Shown here: piece after piece, positions 1 through 9,026 of the stretch
How the letters are laid out: each line of letters starts with the position of its first letter
Position numbering within the stretch: the first letter of the stretch is position 1
Assembly (NCBI RefSeq): GCF_030503615.1
Contig: NZ_CP129963.1
Coordinates: forward strand, 3,472,001-3,536,000
Origin: Sphingobacterium sp. BN32
GTDB lineage: Bacteria; Bacteroidota; Bacteroidia; Sphingobacteriales; Sphingobacteriaceae
Direction of reading: 5' to 3'
DNA length: 64,000 nt
Made by a program: the position numbers and the translations under genes
The notes under the pieces: generated by a model
The model's database searches: none
Told to the model about the DNA's origin: nothing
Seen by the model: the letters and a program-made list of their open reading frames with translations, nothing else

Positions 1-1
1 T

Positions 2-184
2 TCCTACCCTGTTGGAAAAGAGAAATTCCGCTACTCACATGTCATCATTGAAGCCGTAGATCGTAAAACAAACTCGGTGGTATGGCAAGCGAGAGGTTCT
101 GGTGAGATTAGAACACCGGAGAAAGCTATAAATAACCTTCCAAAGGTTGTCGAAGGTATCTTCAAAGAATATCCTTTGAAGTAA
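2..184 (+). CDS. DUF4136-type protein, C-terminal fragment
   Basis: The window opens inside this gene; only the last 60 codons and the TAA stop are present. The fragment reads SYPVGKEKFRYSHVII, then a VDRKTNSVVWQARGSGE stretch, and ends KAINNLPKVVEGIFKEYPLK. A strand naming a 'kind of variable', a V-W-x-x-x-x-x-G step and a C-terminal amphipathic helix ending F-x-x-Y-P is the pattern I associate with DUF4136, small periplasmic or outer-membrane lipoproteins of unknown function. The signal peptide and lipobox would lie before the window. A bidirectional terminator follows. The family call comes from the C-terminal third only, so it is moderate. Confidence 0.6.
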   Translation, partial: SYPVGKEKFRYSHVIIEAVDRKTNSVVWQARGSGEIRTPEKAINNLPKVVEGIFKEYPLK

Positions 185-214
185 CAACGGTATTTTTTAG
201 ATTTTTTACAAAAG

Positions 215-245
215 AAAAGGGGCAATCCGTATGGGATGCCCTTTT
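215..245. terminator. bidirectional intrinsic terminator
   Basis: The left arm 215-228 pairs with 234-245 around a GTATG loop, with one bulged A and one G-T wobble. It is followed by a T-rich stretch on the plus strand (TTATATTTTTG) and, on the minus strand, by TTTTCTTTTG. It sits between two convergent genes that end at 184 (+) and 269 (-), so it can terminate both. Confidence 0.7.
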
Positions 246-268
246 ATATTTTTGCTACATTTCGAACC

Positions 269-1351
269 TTAAATGGAAGGTCGCTGATTAAGATAAAACG
301 GCACTTCGACATGATCTTTAGACTTGTTGATAATCAGCTCGGCGGCCATTTTCCCCATCATTTCAAAATCAGTAGAAATCGTAGTGATGCCGTTAAGGAT
401 AAACTTCTTCAGCGGAGTCTCGTTATAGGAAATCACCCCCACATCTTGGCCTATGTGCAGCTTTTTATTGATAATCTTATCCAACAGTTTAACCAAATCA
501 TCTTCTGCGATATTGATATAGCAGGTTCCCACAGAAATGCGCTCCTTATCCAGCTCGCTAACAAGGGAATGGTTAAATGCATACTGCTGGGCAAACTTAT
601 AAAATCCTTTAATGATAGCTTTCGGATAATCACTGTTATCGGGGAATATTAATTTGATTGTCGCATATTTAGCCAATGCCGGCAATGCTTCTTCCAAGGC
701 GCAATAGATATCCTTTTCGTAGTTCTCATAAACCGCAGCAAACTCGCCTTGTATATCTTCGATATACTTTCCTAACAGCACGAGTTTTTCTCTGGGAATG
801 TATTTATTGATGATCTCAGACGCCTGATCCCTACCCTCTTTAAAATGCGGAAAAAGGACATAATAATCGTAGGTCTTCGTTAAATTTCCCAACAGCGTCC
901 TTAAGTAAGTGATGTCGCTGTTATAGACAAATAAATCGAGTGCGGCTTCATCTGCCAGTTCATGCGCAAATGAATCGTAGACAATTTTTTTATGTGCGCT
1001 CAATTTATTCAACAACATGGCAATCTTTGCACGTTGCTTCACGTCGGTCGTCGCCACATAATACCCTTTGCCGGGTATAGAGGCAATAACATCGGAATTT
1101 TTTAAAAACTTATAGGCTTTTTCGACGGTATCACGAGAGATATCGACATAGACGCTGAGCTCATTGATCGATGGTAACATATCATCCTTCTCTAGGGTTC
1201 CATTCTTCACGGCATCGATGATCGCAGATGCGAGCTGCTGATATTTCGGAGTCGCCGAAAAATCACTTATTTGAATGGTTTTCAGAAAGTCTGTCACCTT
1301 ACTGGTCATAGGGTCGGCATTATAATAAGTTAAGTTCTCTTTATGTTGCAT
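269..1351 (-). CDS. GntR-family regulator with LacI-like ligand-binding domain
   Basis: This 360-residue transcription factor has a GntR-type winged helix-turn-helix at about residues 30-99 (KYQQLASAIIDAVKNG, then LPSINELS, then a GKGYYV wing). A periplasmic-binding-protein-like effector domain follows from about 107 to 350. That architecture is known from AraR-type regulators, which respond to sugars. No signal peptide is seen, so it acts in the cytoplasm. A second Met at residue 15 (start 1309) is possible because the first 25 residues are not part of the fold. It lies at the 3' end of the minus-strand block, after the PAP2 gene. Its effector is unknown. It is one candidate sugar sensor for the loci in this window, but GntR proteins normally bind palindromes, not the direct repeats described at 18268 and 35167. 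Confidence 0.8.
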   Translation of the reverse strand: MQHKENLTYYNADPMTSKVTDFLKTIQISDFSATPKYQQLASAIIDAVKNGTLEKDDMLPSINELSVYVDISRDTVEKAYKFLKNSDVIASIPGKGYYVATTDVKQRAKIAMLLNKLSAHKKIVYDSFAHELADEAALDLFVYNSDITYLRTLLGNLTKTYDYYVLFPHFKEGRDQASEIINKYIPREKLVLLGKYIEDIQGEFAAVYENYEKDIYCALEEALPALAKYATIKLIFPDNSDYPKAIIKGFYKFAQQYAFNHSLVSELDKERISVGTCYINIAEDDLVKLLDKIINKKLHIGQDVGVISYNETPLKKFILNGITTISTDFEMMGKMAAELIINKSKDHVEVPFYLNQRPSI

Positions 1352-1469
1352 TCTAATATAGATAAAATACTTTACTTAGAGACTATTTTTGAGGAATAGC
1401 CAGCATAGGAAACCTAAAAATAAGTTATGCCATTTGTTAATCTATCCTGCGCTTACATGCGATGGCTAT

Positions 1470-2234
1470 TTAGAATACCTTCGCTAGGTGTATCCCCAGG
1501 GCATGATCCTGATAATACGGACTGATTAAGGTCGTTGAATTATGATCCTTCTTATGAAACCATTGTGATGTCATGGGATAGGTCCAATAAGCAAGTTCCG
1601 TAGATAGAATTCCTATTCCGGCGCCAGCTACCACATCGCCAACCCAGTGTCTATCGTTAAATATTCTATAGATGCCCGTGGCTGCTGCCAAAGGATAGCC
1701 GGAAATACTGAGCCAAAAATTGCTGTCTTTATATTCATGGAAGAGGAACTGTGCAGATGAGAAGGCCGTCGCCGTATGTCCCGATGGAAATGATCTTGTA
1801 TTCGATCCATCGGGCCGTATCTCTCCGACCCACCTTTTCGTTGGAATCACCATTGCGCCCATGTAGACTTGAGATGTGAGGTAGATAATCGTTCGATCTT
1901 TGAGATTATGCTTCCCTTTAACGCCAAATAAGTTCAGTCCATAAACAGCTGCTGCAGGTGCGTATTGCATGTAATTATCAATAACAGCACCCACCGTGAT
2001 ATGCTCTCTCGTTTCGTAGCGCGTGGAGCTATTTAGTTCTTTTAAACTGGGACTGATCAAACTGGCAACGCCGTATCCAATAAAAACAGTAGGGATAATT
2101 AGCTTCTTATAATGGAAATGATAAGCGGGATCATCGAGTAGTATTCTACTGGAGTCTACACGGTCTACTATTTGCGCCTGAACATGACAAACTTTAAGCA
2201 AGATCAGCAGGCAGATGAATACGATTCGCGGCAT
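1470..2234 (-). CDS. PAP2-family acid phosphatase (membrane/periplasmic)
   Basis: The 254-residue protein carries the three phosphatidic acid phosphatase type 2 motifs: K133-x6-R140-P141, PSGH at 150-153 (with FPSGHTATAF) and R190-x5-H196-x3-D200. These are the vanadium-haloperoxidase/PAP2 active-site residues, so it is predicted to be an active phosphatase. Residues 1-20 are a signal peptide (IVFICLLILLKVCHVQA), and several later hydrophobic stretches (about 47-60, 95-130 and 180-212) fit the helical bundle. Typical substrates of the family are phosphatidic acid, undecaprenyl pyrophosphate or other lipid phosphates; the substrate here cannot be read. It lies downstream of DyP and the ebo cluster. 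The eboC prenyltransferase nearby makes a prenyl-phosphate substrate an attractive but unproven idea. Confidence 0.85.
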   Translation of the reverse strand: MPRIVFICLLILLKVCHVQAQIVDRVDSSRILLDDPAYHFHYKKLIIPTVFIGYGVASLISPSLKELNSSTRYETREHITVGAVIDNYMQYAPAAAVYGLNLFGVKGKHNLKDRTIIYLTSQVYMGAMVIPTKRWVGEIRPDGSNTRSFPSGHTATAFSSAQFLFHEYKDSNFWLSISGYPLAAATGIYRIFNDRHWVGDVVAGAGIGILSTELAYWTYPMTSQWFHKKDHNSTTLISPYYQDHALGIHLAKVF

Positions 2235-2357
2235 GATGTTGTTTTTCTAACAGCAATTAACGCAATTATTTGATAAAATACATGCAAACAAAAGTTAAAG
2301 ATTTTAACACTTGTAGCGATTGATCAACTTGTGTTGTTCGTATTAAGGAAGATAGGA

Positions 2358-3311
2358 TTATCCTGAAAATTGATCTAACATTTCTAAGGAAGGAACGAAG
2401 AACAACGTTCCGGTCTTCGCCGTACTGAAGTCTAGTATTCGATCGTAATTTCCGACAGGATTTCCGATAAACATGTTCTTCAACATCTTTTCTACTGTCG
2501 TGAATGTACTGGCATAACAGATAAAATAGGTGCCCATCTCGTTGGAACTCACCGTACCGAAAGGCATATTATCTCTCACGATTTTAAAGTCATCACCAAC
2601 ATTCGCCAGCGCGCTATGTGAGTTAGCAGGTTTCTCCTCATCGCTCATCTCGATATCCATATCCTTTGAGCGGCCGATAACTTTCTCCTGCTCAGCAATT
2701 GGGAGAGCATTCCAGGCGGTCAGATCATGTACATATTTTTGAACGAACAGATAACTCCCTCCTTTATACGCCGGATCTTCATCTGAAACGATTGCAAAGT
2801 AATCCCGATCGGCGCCATGTGGATTCTCCGTACCGTCTACAAACCCTAGAATCGAACGACTATCCCAATAGCGGAAGCCTTGCACTTCAACGATGCAGTC
2901 TGCAAAATCGTTCATAAATGAGCTGATAGTACTCGCCATATCATAAGCCAGACTCTTCTCGTCAGCGCGAATGTGAAAATGAAAATCAGCAGGCGTAGAT
3001 ACCGCTACATGCTTATCGCCCGCTATAGCCTCGAAATTCTTTAGCTCCTTAGGAAGGGGATGCGGTAAATCTAAACTTTGCCAAGCATCATAACCTATCC
3101 CAAAAACCACGCTAGCCTTCGCATCGGGAAAGCGATCTAATGCAGAGTTATTTAGGTTGATCACCAAAGCACAGATACGCTGAAACTTCTTTTTAATTTC
3201 AGGAACTGCTAGGGATGAGCGCATTTTCCAGACTAGGAAAAAGGTATTGTTATTCGGATAATCAGTAACATTTTGTGCATGATGAGCACTGTAGGACTTG
3301 TTAACAGCCAT
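2358..3311 (-). CDS. DyP-type heme peroxidase
   Basis: This 317-residue dye-decolorizing peroxidase is of the short bacterial (YfeX-like) type. It has the family signature GFVDGTENP at 156-164 with the distal Asp159, a proximal heme-ligand candidate His232 in ANSHSALANV, and distal Arg246 in KIVRDNMPFG. The C-terminal part (MGTYFICYAST, then MFIGNPVGNYDRILDF) also matches the family. There is no Tat or Sec signal, so it is cytoplasmic or an encapsulin-type cargo, though no encapsulin gene is visible here. The reaction is oxidation of aromatic or porphyrin substrates with hydrogen peroxide. It lies 78 bp downstream of eboF, with no clear terminator in between, so read-through from the ebo operon is possible. 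Confidence 0.9.
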   Translation of the reverse strand: MAVNKSYSAHHAQNVTDYPNNNTFFLVWKMRSSLAVPEIKKKFQRICALVINLNNSALDRFPDAKASVVFGIGYDAWQSLDLPHPLPKELKNFEAIAGDKHVAVSTPADFHFHIRADEKSLAYDMASTISSFMNDFADCIVEVQGFRYWDSRSILGFVDGTENPHGADRDYFAIVSDEDPAYKGGSYLFVQKYVHDLTAWNALPIAEQEKVIGRSKDMDIEMSDEEKPANSHSALANVGDDFKIVRDNMPFGTVSSNEMGTYFICYASTFTTVEKMLKNMFIGNPVGNYDRILDFSTAKTGTLFFVPSLEMLDQFSG

Positions 3312-3389
3312 AGGGAATTCTTATTCTAAAAACCAATTACTTCAACAACGAATAAACCGCATCAATGTTTTGATAGGAAGTTAAGTATC

Positions 3390-4748
3390 CTAATTATCCG
3401 TTTCGAATATTTTATTTAGGATAATCTCTTTTATTGCCGTAGGCTCCAAAGAGTCCTCGAATTTATCTTTACTGATCCATATGGGGTAATATTGTCGCTC
3501 TACATCGACGATACCATGCGAGCCTTTTACCAGGTTGGCATCCAATGGAGTGATGTCTAACACCGCACGGAAACCAATCTTTTTCAATAGTAGCTTAAAG
3601 ATCGCTCTGGATTTCGAGCTCATGAACATTTCGACCGGATCGTAGCCCGGCTTCTTATGTATATCGACCATACGTGCATAATCCGGAGCTTTTGCATCGT
3701 CCTCCCAGAAATAATAGGTAAACCATGCATTGCGCTTCGCCAGCACAAGTAAATCACCTGAACGTTCATGATCCATGCCATAGGCTTTCTGCTCTTCTTT
3801 ATCCAACACTTTGTCCACGCCATCCAAATTAGATAGCAAGTTCTTAACCTTTGTCTCTATGGCTTTCGTTTTACAGTAAACATGCGCAATCTGATGATCT
3901 GAAACCGCGAAAGCGTCGGAAGCAGCTGCATCGAGCAACTCCAGACCTCGCTCAATACGTATTCCCAGGAGTCCCGCTTTGCGGAGGGCTCTATTGATAT
4001 GGACTGGCTGATCCACTGCAGCGATTCCATATTCTGAAAGAATAACCACTTCAATACCCCTACCTTCGAAGAATTCCACCAACTCTTTAACAAGACTATC
4101 AATCTCCAACAATTCGTTTTTGATCTGCTCCTGATCCGGACCAAACTTCTGTAAGCAGTAATCGAGGTGAGGAAGATAAATTAAATTCAATGTCGGCTGA
4201 TGCTTCTCTTCCACATACATGGCAGCATTGGCGATCCAACGTGAGGATACAATATTCGCATTGGGACCCCAGAAATTAAATAATGGGAATTTGCCAAACT
4301 TCTCCGTCAGCTCATCACGTAGGCTAGCTGGATAAGCGTAGCAGTCGGGCATCTTTCTGCCGTCTGCCAAGTAATTAGGCCGCGGTGTAACGGAATAATC
4401 CGCATCGTTGTACATATTGTACCACCAAAACATCTGGGCGCAAGTAAAGTCAGCATTACGCTTCTTCGCTGTTGTCCAAATACTCTCTGCCTGTACCAGT
4501 TTATTGGATTGCTTCCAAAACTGTATCTCCGAAGCCGAATGGTCGTACCAGCCATTAGCCACTATTCCATGTTCGCTAGGCGTCGTGCCTGTTAAATATG
4601 TCGTCTGCGACGCAGTGGTTAATGCCGGCATCGGGGGTTTAATATCTCCTAAATGATTACGCTTTACAAAAGCATTCAAAAAAGGCGTGTATTCGCCAAG
4701 TACCGACTGTGATAAACCAACTACATCTATTACGCAAACTCTATTCAT
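3390..4748 (-). CDS. eboF: EboF: alkaline-phosphatase-superfamily protein with altered metal site
   Basis: The 452-residue protein has the nucleotide pyrophosphatase/phosphodiesterase fold: Asp8 on the first strand, nucleophile region MPALTTASQTTYLTGT (Thr44), PSEHG at 57-61, and GSHGIVD near residue 411. Several canonical metal ligands differ. The usual D-x-x-G-H-x-x-G-P is D196-YCL-Q200-KFGP, with His changed to Gln, and the usual S-D-H-G is SEYG at 238-241, with Asp-His changed to Glu-Tyr. Catalysis may be altered or lost. It is the last gene of a complete ebo cluster, 7 bp after eboE. In cyanobacteria the ebo cluster is reported to help move a scytonemin precursor to the periplasm; the molecular role of EboF is unknown. 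No signal peptide is apparent. Confidence 0.85.
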   Translation of the reverse strand: MNRVCVIDVVGLSQSVLGEYTPFLNAFVKRNHLGDIKPPMPALTTASQTTYLTGTTPSEHGIVANGWYDHSASEIQFWKQSNKLVQAESIWTTAKKRNADFTCAQMFWWYNMYNDADYSVTPRPNYLADGRKMPDCYAYPASLRDELTEKFGKFPLFNFWGPNANIVSSRWIANAAMYVEEKHQPTLNLIYLPHLDYCLQKFGPDQEQIKNELLEIDSLVKELVEFFEGRGIEVVILSEYGIAAVDQPVHINRALRKAGLLGIRIERGLELLDAAASDAFAVSDHQIAHVYCKTKAIETKVKNLLSNLDGVDKVLDKEEQKAYGMDHERSGDLLVLAKRNAWFTYYFWEDDAKAPDYARMVDIHKKPGYDPVEMFMSSKSRAIFKLLLKKIGFRAVLDITPLDANLVKGSHGIVDVERQYYPIWISKDKFEDSLEPTAIKEIILNKIFETDN

Positions 4749-4755
4749 TTCTATG

Positions 4756-5970
4756 CTAATCTTTTAACTCATCTAATAACCATTGCAACTCCCTTGCTAT
4801 TGAATCCTGAATCGGAATCTGCAAAGATGGAGGCAACACACCCCAGGTGTAAGTTTCTACTTCCAAATGGCGCGTTCGTTCTTGCTCCTTATGCAAGGCT
4901 AGAACCTCCAATATATCCTGCTGTGTAGAAGATACCTCGCCATATTGGTCTAAGAATATTGGAACATGGAAATGGCTGCGCCATTCTACATGGTCTAAAT
5001 TCTCGATATGGGGAAGCGCGTCCATTAGGTCGCGGTACTTAACCAAATTGTTCTTTTTATCACGAGCGATTACCTGATGAAGGTAGATAGGCTCGTCAAA
5101 TTCCTCCAGTACTTTTTGCTTATGAAGTCGGTCTGCCACATCATTAGTGAACTGCACCTTCAATGCGGAACTAATTTGGAACTTCCCGATGTTTATTCCC
5201 AATTCCTCCAAACGCTTCATCGCTTGCGGATGCTGCTCATACGCTAAAGCAAAGTGGCAAACATCGTAGCAAATCGTAATATATCGATTAATGATATGTT
5301 TTGACTGTTCTGCATCCAAGCCTTGTACCCGCTCGAAGTATGCTCGCGCTGCGGGCAACAGTTCTTGCTGATACCAGGCAATAAACTCGTCCACATTCTC
5401 AAGGACACCATCAGGCTCCGGCTCTATATCCAGGTGCATATACTTGCCCGTGCTGATTTCCTTCTGATACAGAAAGCTTGCGACTTCCACTATCTGCAGT
5501 GTCGCCTCTTCTCGCATTGTCCGCCATTCCTCGGCAGACTCATCAAACCAGAAGCGATAACTGAGCGGCGATGTGGAAATGCCGGCCTCTCCTTTTTCCG
5601 GCATCAGTTCTTCCAAGATCTTAAATAAGGAGATGGTATAATCCTTCCGTTTTTTGCTCGTCCAATCAGGAAAATGAACCATATCCTTCACGCGTTTCTC
5701 ATGGAAATCCCCATAAGGAAAACCATTCAGCGTAAAAACATAAATATCATTCCGCTTCAGCCATAGCTGAAACTCCAGCAAGCACTCGGGCTTCAACAAT
5801 TCCTCACTCGCCTCGGCCGATATGCGAAGACCTAAGCCAAAGGGAGCATCCGGAGAGACAGCATCCTTGATCGCCGGAACATGCGTCCGTAACTGATCGA
5901 AATGCGAATGCCAATCCTGCCCTGGATGTATGTTCGTACAATACGAAATATGTGTGTTAGCTAACTTCAT
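4756..5970 (-). CDS. eboE: EboE: TIM-barrel metabolite traffic protein
   Basis: The product is of the xylose-isomerase-like TIM-barrel family and matches EboE, with the characteristic start THISYCTNIHPGQDW. I chose ATG at 5970 (404 residues, MKLANTHISY) because EboE proteins begin just before this motif. A start 30 bp upstream at 6000 would add MSFNKHIIDW and overlap eboD more deeply. With the chosen start the overlap with the eboD stop is 14 bp, which suggests translational coupling. Acidic and His residues on the strand ends (HLDIEPEPD, ICYDVCHFA, SHFHVPIF) could bind a divalent metal, as in sugar isomerases. The substrate is unknown. Confidence 0.85.
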   Translation of the reverse strand: MKLANTHISYCTNIHPGQDWHSHFDQLRTHVPAIKDAVSPDAPFGLGLRISAEASEELLKPECLLEFQLWLKRNDIYVFTLNGFPYGDFHEKRVKDMVHFPDWTSKKRKDYTISLFKILEELMPEKGEAGISTSPLSYRFWFDESAEEWRTMREEATLQIVEVASFLYQKEISTGKYMHLDIEPEPDGVLENVDEFIAWYQQELLPAARAYFERVQGLDAEQSKHIINRYITICYDVCHFALAYEQHPQAMKRLEELGINIGKFQISSALKVQFTNDVADRLHKQKVLEEFDEPIYLHQVIARDKKNNLVKYRDLMDALPHIENLDHVEWRSHFHVPIFLDQYGEVSSTQQDILEVLALHKEQERTRHLEVETYTWGVLPPSLQIPIQDSIARELQWLLDELKD

Positions 5971-7138
5971 CCAATCGATTATATGCTTGTTGAAACTCAC
6001 TTAAAAAATCAATCGCCTGCAGGACATATTCCGTGTCAATTTGATGGTAATCCTTGCCCTTACCCATCTGCTCTAGAAGAACAACCGTCAAGCGACCGCC
6101 CAGATGTTCTTGAAACTCCGTCAAGCCCTTAATCAGCTGCTGCCTTCCTTCCGATTCCGAAAGAATAGGGTGATATACAGGCAATCCCAAATGGTGAATT
6201 AATTGAACGACTGAAAGCGCGTCATGCTCTGATAGGTTACCAATGAGGTAAGAATACACAACGTCGATGGCTATCCCAATTGCTACGGCCTCGCCGTGAA
6301 GTACCTCAAAGTTGCTGAGCTGCTCCAATTTATGGGCACTCCAATGCCCGAAATCCAAAGGACGTGATGAACCCAACTCAAATGGATCACCATTACGGAT
6401 ATGTTCTAAGTGCAAATCTGCACAGCGATATATCAACTCTTTCATGGATTGGGAATCTCTGCGCGGAAGATCATCCGCTTGAGCCTGTATCCAGTTATAA
6501 AAATCCAGATCCTTGATCAAAGCGACTTTGATCGCTTCAGAAATCCCAGCTAACCAAGATCGATTATCCAATGTGGATAAAAACGTATAATCATTGAATA
6601 CCGCAGCAGGCGGTGTAAAAGTCCCTAAGAAATTCTTCTTTCCTTTATAATTTACGCTGTTCTTAACTCCAACACCTGAATCATTCTGTGAAAGAACCGT
6701 TGTCGGAATGCGGATATGGCGAATGCCACGATGAGAAATTGCAGACGCATAGCCCACTAAATCTAAGATAGCCCCGCCGCCGATAGCGACTACATAAGAA
6801 TGTCGGTCGACACCATATTCATCAATAGCTTGAACAATTGACTCTAAAGCCTCCGGATTGTTTTTGCAGACCTCGCCGCCAGTCAATACGAGGGGCTCGC
6901 CAGCGAGCACAACATCGTCCAAATCCTGAAAGTAATCTTTCAGTTGCCCGGCTAATGCAGGATGCTTTTCCCAAACGCCACGGTCGACAACAAAAAGTAC
7001 CTTTTGCTTGAACTCTGGATTTCTACGCTGAAAGAAGAAATCCCGAAGCAAGTTATTTTGTGGGGCAAAAATGCCCTCTGTGAAATAGATATTATAAGAA
7101 TAATCTATGTTAAAGCCTTGTTTTAACACACGTTCCAT
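5957..7138 (-). CDS. eboD: EboD: 3-dehydroquinate synthase-like sugar phosphate cyclase
   Basis: The 393-residue protein has the dehydroquinate synthase fold. It has the NAD-binding GGG at 120-122 (AIGGGAILDLVGYASA), PTTVLSQNDSGVGVKNSVN at about 145-163, GKKNFLGTF, and metal ligands Glu201 in SEAIKVAL plus His residues in DFGHWSAHKLE and LHGEAVAIG. These match the catalytic core, but several positions differ from true AroB (SVGGKTGVN becomes GVGVKNSVN). That agrees with its being the ebo paralogue and not the shikimate enzyme. It belongs to the same superfamily as the valiolone and 2-deoxy-scyllo-inosose synthases, so cyclization of a sugar phosphate is a reasonable inference. It is 15 bp after eboC. 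Confidence 0.88.
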   Translation of the reverse strand: MERVLKQGFNIDYSYNIYFTEGIFAPQNNLLRDFFFQRRNPEFKQKVLFVVDRGVWEKHPALAGQLKDYFQDLDDVVLAGEPLVLTGGEVCKNNPEALESIVQAIDEYGVDRHSYVVAIGGGAILDLVGYASAISHRGIRHIRIPTTVLSQNDSGVGVKNSVNYKGKKNFLGTFTPPAAVFNDYTFLSTLDNRSWLAGISEAIKVALIKDLDFYNWIQAQADDLPRRDSQSMKELIYRCADLHLEHIRNGDPFELGSSRPLDFGHWSAHKLEQLSNFEVLHGEAVAIGIAIDVVYSYLIGNLSEHDALSVVQLIHHLGLPVYHPILSESEGRQQLIKGLTEFQEHLGGRLTVVLLEQMGKGKDYHQIDTEYVLQAIDFLSEFQQAYNRLDEVS

Positions 7139-7153
7139 ACGTTAAAAAAATAA

Positions 7154-8023
7154 TTAGGTGACAGCAAACTTCTTTGCTAAAACAATTGAGACCGGTAAAA
7201 TGCAGCAAACAGCCAATGCCAGTATCCAAAAACCACTCAAAGCAATCCAGCTCGCATTCATTAAGATCAGGGCTAAAACCCCGAACTTAACGGCTTGCCG
7301 AATATCTGTAGGCGATAGAGTTTTTAAAGCTTTAAATAAAGGTCTCGCGATCATGGCAACAAAGCCGGCGATGAAAAGAAAAGCATAGGTATGCCCACTC
7401 TGCCAAGCGAAATAACCCAGCGTAGCGACAACTAGCAAATACAATCCCAGCGAAACCTGCATGGCAGTTTTATTATTACCATACACCTCCCCACGAGAAA
7501 TATTAGTAACTGATGCAATATAGATAAGCGGCACAAAAGCGATATACCAATAGGAAAGCGACTCTGGAATAACCGCAAAACCCAGTAACAGGTTTAAACC
7601 GCGGCACATCCCCATCGTAATCGGCCCGAGGATAAAATGATGCTTCGCCTTTCCGTTATACACTAGGCACATCAGTACAATAGCCAATGCCATGTAGAAG
7701 CAGGTCATGTTAACCTGATAGGCCAGCCAGCACGCTATAATAAAGGCTACAGCGCCAAAGATTGCCGCAGACGATAAAGCGATACGTCCGGATGGAATCG
7801 GGCGCTCAGGGCGCTCTATCTTATCTAATTTCGCATCAAAGACATCATTATAAACAATGCCCCCTGTATAGAGCAGCATACTGGAAAACACAATATTCAA
7901 AATGACATCCCAGGATGGTAAAGCTTCTTGAATGAGCAGACAAGCAATAGCTAAGCCTGCCAATACATCACTAATGGCGGTCAACACGTTTGAAGGTCTA
8001 ATCAACTGCATCCATGCCTTCAT
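7154..8023 (-). CDS. eboC: EboC: UbiA-like prenyltransferase, integral membrane
   Basis: The 289-residue membrane protein has about eight or nine hydrophobic helices. The first UbiA Asp-rich motif is YNDVFDAKLD at 58-67 (N59, D60, D63, D67), followed by the family hallmark ERPERPIPSGR at 70-80. This supports an active prenyl-diphosphate-binding site and Mg2+ coordination. It is the UbiA-like member of the ebo cluster, lying between eboB and eboD with 15-bp gaps. The acceptor is unknown. Together with eboD it suggests attachment of a prenyl or polyprenyl chain to a polar, perhaps cyclitol-like, head group in the inner membrane; that is inference. Confidence 0.88.
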   Translation of the reverse strand: MKAWMQLIRPSNVLTAISDVLAGLAIACLLIQEALPSWDVILNIVFSSMLLYTGGIVYNDVFDAKLDKIERPERPIPSGRIALSSAAIFGAVAFIIACWLAYQVNMTCFYMALAIVLMCLVYNGKAKHHFILGPITMGMCRGLNLLLGFAVIPESLSYWYIAFVPLIYIASVTNISRGEVYGNNKTAMQVSLGLYLLVVATLGYFAWQSGHTYAFLFIAGFVAMIARPLFKALKTLSPTDIRQAVKFGVLALILMNASWIALSGFWILALAVCCILPVSIVLAKKFAVT

Positions 8024-8038
8024 ATCTTCTCTCCTACC

Positions 8039-9019
8039 TTATGAAATAATAATAGATCCTTTATTTAAGCGTGGTTGTTGTCCGCCGCGCAAGATGGTGT
8101 TTCCTTCAAACTTCGCAGTAGGATCAGCGTTGAATGTTTCATTGAGCGTTGCTAAATCCAAATGATTCGCAACCCCAAAAGCTTCGATCGCATTGCTGTA
8201 GGTCACTTTCTCTACGCTCTCCCGGTCAATTCCTTTCTGCAGCATCAGTGCTGCTGTTTTAGGAACCGCTAAAGGATCGCTGATTCCCCAATCTGCGGCT
8301 GAGTTTACCATAATGTTTTCAGCGCCATAGGTCTTCACGATATCCACCATGCGCTCATTCCCCATTTTGGTAAATGGGTAAATGGTGAAACCAGCCCAGA
8401 AACCACGATCTAGAACATCTTTAACCGTCTCCTCTGAGTTATGGTCAATGATGACCATTTGAGGATCCAAGCCATGTTCCAACGCAATCTCCATGCTACG
8501 CAGCGTGCCGCGTGTTTTATCGCGATGCGGAGTATGCACCTGTACCGGTACATTCGCCTCTTTCGCCAATTCCAATTGCGCTCTATAATATTTTTCTTCG
8601 GCAGGCGTCTGGTCGTCAAAACCAATCTCGCCAATGCCTAAAACTCCCTCTTTGTAGATAAAGTGAGACAATAATTCCATCACCTGCTCCGCCAGCGGTT
8701 CGTTGTTCGCTTCACGAGAGTTCAATCCAATCGTACAAAAATGGCGAATGCCAAACTGCGATGCTCTGAATCGCTCCCAACCAATCAGGCTGCTATAATA
8801 ATCTTTAAACGTATCAAGACCCGTTCGCGGCTGCCCTACCCAAAAAGCCGGCTCGATTACCAGCAAAACACCGGCATCAAACAAGGCTTGGTAGTCATCA
8901 GTCGTTCTGGAAACCATATGGATATGCGGATCAACAAATTTCATCCCTTTTATCACATCCAATTCCAATGGGATAGGCTTACCCATACTGGCTAAGTCTC
9001 TATTCAATTCAGTACACAT
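8039..9019 (-). CDS. eboB: EboB: TatD-family metal-dependent hydrolase
   Basis: The 326-residue amidohydrolase-fold protein has FVDPHIHMVSRTTDDY at about 28-43, with H32-x-H34. Other ligand candidates are Glu in GIGEIGFDD, His in VQVHTPHRD and VIIDHNSEE, and Asp in NSAADWGISDPLA. This is the TatD-like EboB of the ebo cluster. The chosen start is 7 bp after eboA. Met12 and Met26 are alternatives, and Met26 (start 8944) would give an N terminus directly before the metal motif. It is predicted to be cytoplasmic. The reaction is unknown; a hydrolytic step on the ebo metabolite is likely. Confidence 0.88.
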   Translation of the reverse strand: MCTELNRDLASMGKPIPLELDVIKGMKFVDPHIHMVSRTTDDYQALFDAGVLLVIEPAFWVGQPRTGLDTFKDYYSSLIGWERFRASQFGIRHFCTIGLNSREANNEPLAEQVMELLSHFIYKEGVLGIGEIGFDDQTPAEEKYYRAQLELAKEANVPVQVHTPHRDKTRGTLRSMEIALEHGLDPQMVIIDHNSEETVKDVLDRGFWAGFTIYPFTKMGNERMVDIVKTYGAENIMVNSAADWGISDPLAVPKTAALMLQKGIDRESVEKVTYSNAIEAFGVANHLDLATLNETFNADPTAKFEGNTILRGGQQPRLNKGSIIIS

Positions 9020-9026
9020 AGGCTTT

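Noticed and set aside
236-652. Plus-strand 138-codon open frame
   Set aside because: It lies wholly inside the minus-strand GntR gene in an antisense frame, has no recognizable fold and no promoter; it is a shadow of that gene.
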